DNA of 64,000 nt from DASVTR01 sp036387475 (GTDB lineage Bacteria; Acidobacteriota; Blastocatellia; Pyrinomonadales; Pyrinomonadaceae). How positions within the stretch are numbered: the stretch's first letter is position 1; every line of letters starts with the position of its first letter. The translations under genes were made by a program, and so were the position numbers. The DNA is taken from the NCBI GenBank assembly GCA_036387475.1, contig DASVTR010000003.1, positions 124,001-188,000 of the forward strand, read 5' to 3'. Positions 41,361 to 49,380 of the stretch are shown here, piece after piece. A model generated the notes under the pieces. The model was not told where the DNA came from. It was given only the letters and a program-made list of their open reading frames with translations, and ran no database searches.

Positions 41361-42900
41361 ATCTTTTCTTTAGCGAGACGACCCATTCCGCAATAGCACG
41401 TTTTTCATCTTCGGTCAGCTTGTCTGCGTAGGACTTCATCGGCGGCTTAATGTCGTAAGCCTCAGGGTTGTTGAGCAGCCCGATGATGTCTTCGACTGTG
41501 CGGCGCGGTCTGTCAGAGACGCCTATCAGGCGCGGAAAAGGCGTTGCTCCCTGCCCGCGTGTGCCGTGACAGGCAGAGCAATGCGTAGTGTACGCTTCGG
41601 GCGGCGCGTTCGAGACGCTGGCGTTCGCGTTTGTAGAAGACGAAATCGGAGACGCAGAGACATTAGGACTCGGCGACACTGAAACGCTGCCAGCGTTCGG
41701 GTCGTTTGAAGTCTCTTCAATGACAGATTCGCTCGCCTGCGTCCGCAGCGGCGTAAAGGGCGCGGCGCGGAAGGCATCCTCTTCTGCGCGCTGTCGTGCG
41801 AGTTGTGTGCGCACGTTCGGGTCGGTCGCATCCTTGACGTAAGCGAGGACGGTCAGCGTGACGAAAAGCGCGAAGCCGAGCGCGAAAAGTCCCAAGCCTA
41901 TATCGCGTCGCGGATGAGCCAGCACGCGATTCAGCGGTCTGTGATGCAGAAACGGCAGCGAGCCAAGCACGATCAGAACCAGGCCGGGCAGGGCCACTGC
42001 AACGATTGAGCCGAAGCGGCCCGGCAAGTATTTCAACATCTGAAAGAGCCAGAGAAACTGCGCGCCCGGACGCGGCAGATAGCCGGGCGCTGCGGTGTCT
42101 GCTGGTGGGCCAAGCGGCGCGTAGTAGCGCCAAGCGTAGAGCGCCAGTGCAAGAAAGACGACGCCCGCCGTGATCGCATTGCGCGTCAGTTGACGCGTGA
42201 TAAATGATTTGAGCCGCCTCTCCTCCGTGTCTGTCGCTAGCGGCGCGCGTCTTCGCAGGACGAAGAAGCGTATCATGACAGTTAAAAGAATAATCGGCGG
42301 GATAATCAGCACGTGCAGCGCGAAGAAGCGGACGAGCGTGATGGCGGAAATTTCGTTGCCGCCCAGCATCCACTTCCGCGCCGCCTGGCCGACTAGGGGC
42401 AGGCCGCTGGTGACTCCCTCCGTCACGCGCGTGCCGAAGAAAGCGCGCGCGTCCCAAGGCAGCGAATACCCCGTCGCGCCAGCCGCCAGGATAAGCGCCA
42501 GCAGCACGACGCTCGCCAACCACCCGACGGGGCGGCGGCGATAGCTTGCGCGCCAGAACAACTGGGCCAGGTGGAGCACGAGCGCCAGCGTCAGCCATTG
42601 CGACCCATAATGATGAAGCGCGCGAATCCAAGAGCCTGCGGGCAGAACCTTTTCAATGTAGACGACGGTCGTATGCGCACTCTCTACGGAGGGAACGTAG
42701 TAGAAGGCGAGCAGCAACCCCGTTATGAATTGCAGAATGAGGAGCATGGCAACCGCCCCGGCGGTCGTGCGCGCCCATGCCTCAAGTCCATCAGTTGGCC
42801 CATCAATAATCGAACGCTCGAAATCTTCGAGCGTCGTCCAGCGCGAGAGCCAGTCGGATGCAAACGGCTCTTTGGTGTCTGTAGCCGTTTCCTTACTCAT
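41359..42900 (-). CDS. Cytochrome b fused to a C-terminal cytochrome c (divergent)
   Basis: Encodes 513 aa. Residues 1-400 are a b6/b-type membrane cytochrome with eight or more helices, and the last 90 residues are a cytochrome c domain (CSACHGTRGQG; Met in PPMKSYADKL). Helix B has the ligand pair H96 and H110. In helix D only H196 is present: the expected second His, 15 residues on, is R211 (codon CGC). The usual PEWY Qo-site motif is replaced by PGAQ in PGAQFLWLFQML. A Rieske gene overlaps its start by 4 bp, so the two form a quinol-oxidising complex, but with altered haem or quinone sites. Confidence 0.88.
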   Translation of the reverse strand: MSKETATDTKEPFASDWLSRWTTLEDFERSIIDGPTDGLEAWARTTAGAVAMLLILQFITGLLLAFYYVPSVESAHTTVVYIEKVLPAGSWIRALHHYGSQWLTLALVLHLAQLFWRASYRRRPVGWLASVVLLALILAAGATGYSLPWDARAFFGTRVTEGVTSGLPLVGQAARKWMLGGNEISAITLVRFFALHVLIIPPIILLTVMIRFFVLRRRAPLATDTEERRLKSFITRQLTRNAITAGVVFLALALYAWRYYAPLGPPADTAAPGYLPRPGAQFLWLFQMLKYLPGRFGSIVAVALPGLVLIVLGSLPFLHHRPLNRVLAHPRRDIGLGLFALGFALFVTLTVLAYVKDATDPNVRTQLARQRAEEDAFRAAPFTPLRTQASESVIEETSNDPNAGSVSVSPSPNVSASPISSSTNANASVSNAPPEAYTTHCSACHGTRGQGATPFPRLIGVSDRPRRTVEDIIGLLNNPEAYDIKPPMKSYADKLTEDEKRAIAEWVVSLKKR

Positions 42901-43424
42901 TCTCGCACCTGCCGCTCTTCCGTATTATTGACATAAGTCAGATATTGGATTTGCAGCATCCCGTTCTCTTCGCGCGACGGTAAGGGGTCCAGGCCGCGCC
43001 GCGCCGGGCCTGAAATCGCCGCGCCGTCTGCTCCAAAGAAGCTGTCGTGACAGGGGCAGATAAACTGGTTCATATCGTCGCGCCAGGTCACGTTGCAACC
43101 TTCGTGCGGGCAGATGCCGGACAGCACTTGATGATTCTGCTTGGGCAGGACGTAGACGAAATGTTCTTCGAGCGTGCTGGCCCAACCCGCTTGATGTTCG
43201 GCAATGATGCTGCGCATCACGGGGCGCTCACCCGTCAGTTGACTGACGGGCGCGACGTTCAGCCATTTTTCGGAGCGCGCCCCGGCTGCTGGCCGCAGGA
43301 AGCGCAGGGCGGCGGTCGCTATCGCTCCAAACATCCCTGCGAAGATACCCAGAGGAATGAGCAGCAGAAAATTCCTGCGCCCCCGGTCGGGTGTGCCGTC
43401 TTTCGTCTTCTTGGTTTGCGTCAT
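42897..43424 (-). CDS. Rieske iron-sulfur protein
   Basis: Encodes 175 aa. An N-terminal segment with RRNFLLLIPLGIFAGMFG and one membrane helix (TAT-like RR) anchors the protein. The [2Fe-2S] ligands are in CPHEGCNVTW and CPCHDSFFG (two Cys and two His). It transfers electrons from quinol to a cytochrome. It overlaps the cytochrome b/c start in an ATGA arrangement, implying translational coupling. In canonical complexes CTHLGC and CPCHGS are usual; here CPHEGC and CPCHDS are modest variants. The upstream gene, on the other strand, is a HemQ-like protein. Confidence 0.94.
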   Translation of the reverse strand: MTQTKKTKDGTPDRGRRNFLLLIPLGIFAGMFGAIATAALRFLRPAAGARSEKWLNVAPVSQLTGERPVMRSIIAEHQAGWASTLEEHFVYVLPKQNHQVLSGICPHEGCNVTWRDDMNQFICPCHDSFFGADGAAISGPARRGLDPLPSREENGMLQIQYLTYVNNTEERQVRE

Positions 43425-43574
43425 AATGAGTCTTGAAACTTCAGTGCGGCCCTGCCGGTTTGCAATCTCGGACGGGTTGGCCGCAGAATAGTCTTAAATC
43501 TTAGTCGCGCATTCTAACCTACTCGACAAGAAGCGCGCGACTTTCTTCGATCTATTTTGAGAGGTAAACGCCGG

Positions 43575-44348
43575 ATGAGCACTGATAATGCACAAGGTAA
43601 GAGCGCGGGGCACGGTTCACTGCGATTGGCCCAGGCCTCTGACGAAAACGACCTGCCGAGGCCAAAGCTGCCGCGCCAGTTTGTGAGCTTCACTTTCTAC
43701 CGTGCGCGTCCCGAATGGCGCATGCTAGACGAAGGTGAGCGCGAGCAGGGCAAACAGGAATTCATCAAGACAATTGAAGAATTCAGCCGCGAGATGATGA
43801 TTCACACCTACTCGCTTGTGGGCCTGCGCACCAACGTCGAATTTATGATGTGGCGCATCGGCTACGACCTAGACCCTTTGCAGGAGATGACCGCACGGCT
43901 CAACCGCACGGGCCTGGGCCGCTACCTCGAAGCTTCACAATCGTTTCTCTCGATGACGAAGCGCTCGATGTATATAGACAAGGATAATCCTGAGCACGCC
44001 GAAGACCGCCTGCACATCGTGCCCGGAAAATCCAAGTACCTGTTCGTTTATCCGTTCGTCAAGACGCGCGCGTGGTATGCGCTCTCTGCGGAACAGCGGC
44101 AGGACATGATGGACGAGCACATCCGCGTCGGCTCGAAATATCGCTCCGTCCGTCTGCATACGACCTACTCCTTCGGCCTCGACGATCAGGAATTCGTCGT
44201 CGCCTTCGAGACCGACTATCCTTCGGATTTTTTAGACCTCGTGCAGGAACTACGCGAGACGAAAGCCAGCGCCTTCACCCTGCGCGATACGCCTATGTTC
44301 ACCTGCCGCCAGCGCCCGCTCGCAGAGTGTCTGGAAGCGCTTGGCTAA
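43575..44348 (+). CDS. hemQ: Chlorite-dismutase-family protein (HemQ-like)
   Basis: Encodes 257 aa from the ATG at 43575 with GAGAGGT upstream. The Cld/HemQ fold is seen in SFTFYRARPEWRML, LFVYPFVKTRAWYAL (the YPxxK motif), HIRVGSKYRSVRLHTTYSFG with the probable haem-ligand His, and DQEFVVAFETDYPSDFL. HemQ decarboxylates coproheme to haem b in Gram-positive and some Gram-negative bacteria; chlorite dismutases need a distal Arg that I cannot place. Divergence from the Rieske/cytochrome genes fits haem supply. An initial 30-residue low-complexity extension is present. Confidence 0.82.
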   Translation: MSTDNAQGKSAGHGSLRLAQASDENDLPRPKLPRQFVSFTFYRARPEWRMLDEGEREQGKQEFIKTIEEFSREMMIHTYSLVGLRTNVEFMMWRIGYDLDPLQEMTARLNRTGLGRYLEASQSFLSMTKRSMYIDKDNPEHAEDRLHIVPGKSKYLFVYPFVKTRAWYALSAEQRQDMMDEHIRVGSKYRSVRLHTTYSFGLDDQEFVVAFETDYPSDFLDLVQELRETKASAFTLRDTPMFTCRQRPLAECLEALG

Positions 44349-44394
44349 GATGAAGCGCGGGCATGCCGGAATGAGAAAAGATGAAAGCGTGGCG

Positions 44395-47187
44395 ATGAAG
44401 AGTAAGTTGCTTCGTCGCCGCGCCATTTTGTTTGCCTGCTTGCACATCTTCCTGGCGTTGCTCTTGTGCTCGTCATTTCTCTTCTCGCAAACTTCTGGGC
44501 CAACTAACACGCAGCCCGTGAATCCGGCGGCAGCGCGTTTCAACGAATATCTCTGGTATGAAGCAGAGAACATGCAGGGCTTTGCGACGAATGAGCGATA
44601 TGAGCCGGTGAAGAATCCGACGTGGATGAATCTGTCGAAGGAGAAAGCGCCGGGCTGGGGAATTAACGGGCCGGGCGTCTCCGCAGAGTGGTCGCAGGGC
44701 GGCGAGAGCGAGTGGAACTCAGCGGCGGCCAGCGCAGACGAAACACGCGCCGCGATTTTTCAAGAGATAGAAGTGCCGCGCGCCGCCGTCTACAAAATCT
44801 GGGTGCGCTATGCGGACTGGGCTGCGAAGACGGAGAGCTTCATCATTCGCGTCACGCAGAACGAGCGCGAAGCTTTTCGCCAAGAGTTCGGCACGCGCGA
44901 CCGCGTTGATTCACACGATGAAGTGAGCATGTACTGGGGCTGGGCCTTCGTCTGGGACAGCGCTTCCGCCACACTCGATAAGGGCACAGCGCGCATCTCG
45001 ATTGAGATTGACAAGGCTGCCGAAGCGCATCGTCATGTTGATTGCGTACTGTTGACGAACGATGCAGCTTACGTGCCCTTGGGAAGAGAGAAGCCGGACT
45101 TCGCAGCGGCGCGGAGCCTGCGCGATTGGTCTGAGAAGCGCTCTGAGCTTGCGCCGCTGCTGACGAACGCTTTGATGCGCGATGTGCCTGCCGCTTGGCG
45201 TCTGCCAAAGCTTGCGGGGCGCGATTTCCTGATGCCCTGGAACATAGCGAAAGAGTTCTGGGCGCTCTACGACAAGCCGCCAGCGGAGCGTCCCCTTTAT
45301 CCATTCAACGCAGAGCCGGTCGCAGAGTTCGTGACGAAGTACAAGGGAGCGCGCGAAGTCCCGCTCTTTGATTCCAGGCTGGTCGTGCCCGTCATCTACA
45401 TCAACGACCTGCCGCAGAGTTTGCGCGAGGGCAGCGCCTTCCTGCGTTACCTGCGCGAGACGCGCGCGCCCTTCGCAGTGTTGATTAACTACGGCGCGGC
45501 CAAGATGACGGAAGATGAAGGGCGTGCTGCCTGGAAGTTGCTGACGGGCGAGTTGCGCGACCAATTCCTCGGATGGATTTCGGGTGAAAGCATAGGGCAC
45601 GTCTGGTCGTCGGCGGCAACTGACTTAAAGTTAAAACCCGAAATGTCGCGCCGCGAGTTGTTAGAACAGCACAGGGCTTTCTACACGGGCGCTCTTGCCG
45701 CGAAATGGGCGACGCTTTTCCACACAGAAACCGGCGCGATGTGGGACAAGCTGATTCCGGCGCAATCGACTTCGAGCACCTCTTTTGCACACGCGCTGGG
45801 CGAGTGGGGAACGCGCCTGATAGGGATTGAGACCGCCGCCGTGCAGCCCGCGACGGGGATGCGTCTGGCTTTCACGCGCGGCGCGGCGCGGCAATACGGC
45901 GGCGCGGTTCTTTATTATCACGCGCCGAATTTCGGCGACACCGCCACGACCTTTACCAAGCGGCAAAACTTCGCCGGGCCAGACAATTTCTTTCACTCGC
46001 GTTACGGCGCGACGATGGGGCCATCGCTCTCCTGGTATCGCAAGAGCTATTACCTTTACTACATGGGGGGCGCATCTGCTATCTATCTGGAGCAGGGCTT
46101 CGACCAGTTTTTCAAACCGGGGCCGGGCGCGCATCCTTTTCAACTAAACCCGCTGGGCCGCATCACGCAAGAGTTCATGCGCTTTGCCGAAAAACACACG
46201 GAGCGCGGCACGCCCTACACGCCCATAGCTTTTCTGCTAGACCCGGCTCACGGCTGGGACATGACCGATTACCCGCACTGGCCCTTTGGCATCTCGCAGA
46301 TTAACAAGAGTGACCGCGCGCTGCGCGAGTTGTTCGGCGCAGCCTACTATCCAATGCTCGTCAACGAAGGCGAACAGGCCAGCAGCGACAGGCAGGCGTT
46401 CGTCAACGGCATCTTCGGAGACATCTTCGATGTGCTCGTCTCGTCTGATTCGCGCTCTGGTGTGATTGACGATTATCGTGCTCTCGTTGTCGGCGGGCGC
46501 ATCGAGTGGTCAAAAGACTGGGCCAAAAAGCTTGCGGATTATGCGCGCAAGGGCGGCGTCGTCATGCTCAACGCGGCGCAGGCCAAAGGACTGCCCGAAG
46601 AATTTCTGGGGGTTCGTCTTCGCCAGGAGACGGCGGAAGCAGACGCCGCGCGCTGTCTGATGACGCCCGCAGACAATGTTGATTTAAGCGGGCAGGTGTT
46701 TCGTTATCAAAAGATGGAAGCGAAAGCGGGCACGCGCGTGTTGATGCAAACCGCTTCGGGCGATGCGCTCGTGACGATGAACACAATCGGGAAAGGCAGC
46801 GTCATCTTCTGCGCGTTACCAGACCTGCTCGGACTGGATGAAAGAATCACTCCTTTCGCCGCACACCTGCTGGCGCATCTCTCTGTGGACGCGACGCCAA
46901 TTCGTGTCGGAGGCGACGTGGAGTACCTTGTCAATCGAACTGCGAACGGCTGGGTCGTCACGCTCTTGAACAATCGCGGGGTCATGAAACCGCAGCAGGG
47001 AATGGCGCAGGTAGACCGCTCTGCGAGCGTACGTGTCACACTCGCGCTGCGCGAGCGCGGCATCAAACAAGCGCGCGAGTGGACGGCGGAGCAGTCGTTG
47101 GAAATCTCGCGCGGCAACGGGCAGGACACAATCCAACTCGACATCGCTCCCGGCGGCATCGCCATCGTCGAATTGAGTGAACGCTGA
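44395..47187 (+). CDS. Large secreted protein, CBM-like plus glycosidase-like
   Basis: About 930 aa from the ATG at 44395, which gives a typical signal peptide (MKSKLLRRRAILFACLHIFL). Upstream in-frame starts (TTG 44341, ATG 44374) would overlap hemQ by 8 bp or give a longer cytoplasmic N-terminus. Residues about 65-220 form a beta-sandwich (WYEAENMQG, VYKIWVRYADWAAK) like a carbohydrate-binding module. The remainder is rich in Trp and Tyr and looks like a TIM-barrel glycoside hydrolase followed by a beta-rich domain (GSVIFCALPDLLGL). No catalytic pair is identifiable, so enzymatic activity is a guess. Confidence 0.72.
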   Translation: MKSKLLRRRAILFACLHIFLALLLCSSFLFSQTSGPTNTQPVNPAAARFNEYLWYEAENMQGFATNERYEPVKNPTWMNLSKEKAPGWGINGPGVSAEWSQGGESEWNSAAASADETRAAIFQEIEVPRAAVYKIWVRYADWAAKTESFIIRVTQNEREAFRQEFGTRDRVDSHDEVSMYWGWAFVWDSASATLDKGTARISIEIDKAAEAHRHVDCVLLTNDAAYVPLGREKPDFAAARSLRDWSEKRSELAPLLTNALMRDVPAAWRLPKLAGRDFLMPWNIAKEFWALYDKPPAERPLYPFNAEPVAEFVTKYKGAREVPLFDSRLVVPVIYINDLPQSLREGSAFLRYLRETRAPFAVLINYGAAKMTEDEGRAAWKLLTGELRDQFLGWISGESIGHVWSSAATDLKLKPEMSRRELLEQHRAFYTGALAAKWATLFHTETGAMWDKLIPAQSTSSTSFAHALGEWGTRLIGIETAAVQPATGMRLAFTRGAARQYGGAVLYYHAPNFGDTATTFTKRQNFAGPDNFFHSRYGATMGPSLSWYRKSYYLYYMGGASAIYLEQGFDQFFKPGPGAHPFQLNPLGRITQEFMRFAEKHTERGTPYTPIAFLLDPAHGWDMTDYPHWPFGISQINKSDRALRELFGAAYYPMLVNEGEQASSDRQAFVNGIFGDIFDVLVSSDSRSGVIDDYRALVVGGRIEWSKDWAKKLADYARKGGVVMLNAAQAKGLPEEFLGVRLRQETAEADAARCLMTPADNVDLSGQVFRYQKMEAKAGTRVLMQTASGDALVTMNTIGKGSVIFCALPDLLGLDERITPFAAHLLAHLSVDATPIRVGGDVEYLVNRTANGWVVTLLNNRGVMKPQQGMAQVDRSASVRVTLALRERGIKQAREWTAEQSLEISRGNGQDTIQLDIAPGGIAIVELSER

Positions 47188-47333
47188 AGAAGGCAAAAGT
47201 AAAAAGGTAAAAGGCAAAGGCCAGATGTGAAACCACTTTTAATAAAATTTGGCTTCAACCTTCCTTAACCCTCCTTTTGCTTTTACCTTTTGCCTTTTTA
47301 CTTTCCCCCTTTGCCTTTTACCTTTTTACTTCC
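47188..47333. repeat. Word-arm palindrome, element 11, with doubled right arm
   Basis: Begins at the base after a stop codon. The left arm is AAGGCAAAAG / AAAAAGG-type words. The right arm repeats the inverse twice (about 47272-47305 and 47306-47333). The core, AAACCACTTTTAAT, resembles the cores of elements 12 and 14. Confidence 0.8.
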
Positions 47334-47443
47334 CCTTGTGGTATTCTCCCGCGCGCCTGCGAGGTCTGGCGGCAATTGTTTGTTGATGTTTTGCGGTTTG
47401 GCGCAAAAGCTATTAACCGGAGAGCGTTCGGAGAGGAGTGCTG

Positions 47444-47707
47444 ATGGCCGAGATAGGAATTGGCGTGTTGTTTGCCGCCTGGTTTGTGACGGCTTATCTG
47501 CTCATCGCGAAATTCTTACTGCCGCGAAAGCAGCGTGCGGCGCTCTGGCGTCACTGGTCTCAGCCGAATTTCGATGCCGCGCAACTCTCCGGCGAAAAGA
47601 AACCGCAACTCTTTTTAACAACAGAGGCGCTAAGCCAGCATCACTCTCAGGCTCGAACTCGTAGAGCCGCTGGTCAACAACACACGGCCTCCGACAAAGA
47701 CCGTTGA
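47444..47707 (+). CDS. Small membrane protein of unknown function
   Basis: Encodes 87 aa with GAGAGGAG about 6 nt before the ATG. A single membrane segment spans about residues 3-25 (GIGVLFAAWFVTAYLLIA). The rest is a basic/polar tail (PRKQRAALWRHWSQP). I do not recognise the family. The last 30 residues look poorly constrained, which might mean the 3' end is not real coding, but no closer stop occurs in frame. Neighbouring acylphosphatase and apt lie in the same direction. Confidence 0.5.
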   Translation: MAEIGIGVLFAAWFVTAYLLIAKFLLPRKQRAALWRHWSQPNFDAAQLSGEKKPQLFLTTEALSQHHSQARTRRAAGQQHTASDKDR

Positions 47708-47756
47708 CGGATGCTGAGAGCGTTCATTGAAATAGATTCGAGCAAGGGTTGTAAGG

Positions 47757-48032
47757 ATGAGCATTGCGCGTAAATTTTTAATCAGCGGAGAAGTGCAGGG
47801 CGTCGGCTATCGCTATTTCGCGCAGCGCGCCGCCGCGCGTCATCAAGTCGTAGGCTACGTACGCAATCTGCCGGACGGGCGCGTCGAAGCATTTGCCGAA
47901 GGGCCGCGCGAGAGCGTCGAAGCCTTCCTGCACGATCTGGCAACCGGCCCTGCGTGGGCTGCGGTCGCAAACGTAGAAGAAATCAATCTTGAGCCGACAG
48001 GCACGTATTCATCATTTCGCATTGAAAGATAA
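47757..48032 (+). CDS. acyP: Acylphosphatase
   Basis: Encodes 91 aa, full length for this small enzyme that hydrolyses acyl phosphates. The catalytic Arg is in GEVQGVGYRYFAQRAA and the Asn in GYVRNLPDGRVEA, matching the family signature. It starts with ATG; upstream AAGGATG provides a weak ribosome-binding site. It lies upstream of apt, separated by a repeat. Confidence 0.95.
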   Translation: MSIARKFLISGEVQGVGYRYFAQRAAARHQVVGYVRNLPDGRVEAFAEGPRESVEAFLHDLATGPAWAAVANVEEINLEPTGTYSSFRIER

Positions 48033-48035
48033 CAA

Positions 48036-48123
48036 CAGGAGTCAGAAGTCAGGAGCCAGTAGAAAAGAAAATCAGAAGAACGGGCTTCCGCCTTATCTTC
48101 TGGCTTCTGGATTCTGACTCCTG
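48036..48123. repeat. Word-arm palindrome, element 12
   Basis: 12-bp perfect outer stem CAGGAGTCAGAA (48036-48047) with TTCTGACTCCTG (48112-48123). Right-arm heptamers are CTTCTGG (twice), ATTCTGA, CTCCTGA. It starts 3 bp after a stop codon. Confidence 0.85.
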
Positions 48124-48139
48124 AATTCCGTAGTTAATC

Positions 48140-48661
48140 ATGAACGATCTCAAAGCTTTAATTCGCGAAGTGCCGGACTTTCCGAAGCCGGGCATCAATT
48201 TTTACGACATTACGACGCTGCTCAAACAGCCTGAAGGGTTGCGGCGGACGGTGGATGCGCTCGCCGCGCAGTTCAGCGGCGAGAAGGTTGATACGGTCAT
48301 CGGCATCGAAGCGCGCGGCTTCATCTTCGCGCCCGCGCTGGCTTATCACATGGGCGCTGGCTTCGTTCCCGTACGCAAGCCGCGCAAGCTTCCGGCAGAG
48401 TGCGCCTCTATCTCTTACGATCTGGAATATGGTCAGGACACGCTTGAGATTCACCGCGATGCCGTCAGCGCAGGCCATCGCGTCCTTATCGCCGATGATT
48501 TGCTGGCAACCGGCGGGACGGCACGCGCGGTCGTTGATTTAGTCGAAGGATTGGGCGGAGAGGTGGCGGGCCTCGTCTTCGTCGTCGAATTGGAATTCCT
48601 GCCGGGACGCGAGCGGCTGGCGGGCTACGACGTGCGCTCGCTCATCAAGTATCAATCTTAA
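48140..48661 (+). CDS. apt: Adenine phosphoribosyltransferase
   Basis: Encodes 173 aa, normal length. It salvages adenine with PRPP to AMP. The N-terminal DFPKPGINFYDITTLLKQPE and the PRPP-binding VLIADDLLATGGTARAVVDL are diagnostic, along with VRKPRKLPAE. The start is the ATG at 48140, 17 bp past the preceding repeat. A tRNA-Arg gene follows 49 bp after the stop. Confidence 0.97.
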   Translation: MNDLKALIREVPDFPKPGINFYDITTLLKQPEGLRRTVDALAAQFSGEKVDTVIGIEARGFIFAPALAYHMGAGFVPVRKPRKLPAECASISYDLEYGQDTLEIHRDAVSAGHRVLIADDLLATGGTARAVVDLVEGLGGEVAGLVFVVELEFLPGRERLAGYDVRSLIKYQS

Positions 48662-48709
48662 AGCAAGCTGGACTGCGCGCACAGTCATCTGCTAATTTGA
48701 TAATCCTGT

Positions 48710-48785
48710 GCTCCCGTAGCTCAGTGGATAGAGCACCTGCCTCCTAAGCAGGGGGCCGCAGGTTCAAGTCCTGCCGGGGGCACCA
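48710..48785 (+). tRNA. tRNA-Arg (anticodon CCT)
   Basis: 76 nt with encoded CCA. Acceptor GCTCCCG pairs with CGGGGGC, anticodon stem CCTGC/GCAGG around loop CTCCTAA gives anticodon CCT (reads AGG), and T-stem GCAGG/CCTGC encloses TTCAAGT. Discriminator A. Confidence 0.95.
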
Positions 48786-48874
48786 TTAAAGCCACTGGGT
48801 CGTAGTTCCTCGCGCTTTAACGCAGACTCAAAACGCATTTGGATTCGCGCTTACTTTCTTAACGTGCTAAGCAA

Positions 48875-49279
48875 ATGATCGCCTGTAGCAATTGTGGCCG
48901 GATGAATGATGATGCGGTGCGCGTCTGCCGCTATTGCGGGAGTGGACTGTCATCTGGCTGGCAACCGACGCCGCAGCGTGGATACGCTGCGCCGCAACCG
49001 CCGCCGCCGTATTCATGGGCCAACAGCAATCCGCCAGCGCCCTTGCCCGTACCCGTGCCGCCGCCCGTTCAAGCGCCGCCGATGTACCAGCCTCCGACAT
49101 CGGGTTACAGGTGTCCGCGTTGCGGGACAAACTACCTGCCAATCGTCGAAAGCAAAATCTCGCAGGATGGATGGGTGGTCTTCGCCCTGCTGCTCTTCTT
49201 CTGTTTTCCACTCTTCTGGATCGGCCTTCTGATGAAGCAGGAAACGCGCATCTGCCCGATGTGCCGCGCGATGTTATAA
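48875..49279 (+). CDS. Zinc-ribbon / LITAF-like membrane-associated protein
   Basis: Encodes 134 aa. An N-terminal zinc ribbon (CSNCGRMNDD with CRYCG) is followed by a Pro-rich linker (about 35-80). The C-terminal part reads CPRCGTNYLPIV, then a hydrophobic stretch (WVVFALLLFFCFPLFWIGLL), then CPMC. The pattern of two CxxC pairs with a membrane-dipping hydrophobic segment between them is that of LITAF-type domains, mostly known from eukaryotes. This is my pattern reading. The ATG at 48875 lacks a strong ribosome-binding site. Convergent with the TPR gene. Confidence 0.72.
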   Translation: MIACSNCGRMNDDAVRVCRYCGSGLSSGWQPTPQRGYAAPQPPPPYSWANSNPPAPLPVPVPPPVQAPPMYQPPTSGYRCPRCGTNYLPIVESKISQDGWVVFALLLFFCFPLFWIGLLMKQETRICPMCRAML

Positions 49280-49283
49280 GTCA

Positions 49284-49372
49284 AAAGGCAAAAGGTAAAA
49301 GACAAAACTAAGGGGAGGTCACTTTAATTTAAAAGTGGTTCCCCTGAACTTTTGTCTTTACCTTTTGCCTTT
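49284..49372. repeat. Word-arm palindrome, element 13
   Basis: Arms 49284-49307 and 49350-49372, heptamers CTTTACC, TTTTGCC. The core AGGGGAGGTCACTTT/AAAAGTGGTTCCCCT lies at 49310-49345. It starts 4 bp after a stop. Confidence 0.88.
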
Positions 49373-49380
49373 CTGCTTCT

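Noticed and set aside
41717..42631. 304-aa open frame overlapping the cytochrome b/c gene in another frame
   Set aside because: Arg/Ala/Ser-rich shadow without any motif; the cytochrome frame has haem-binding and quinone-region motifs.
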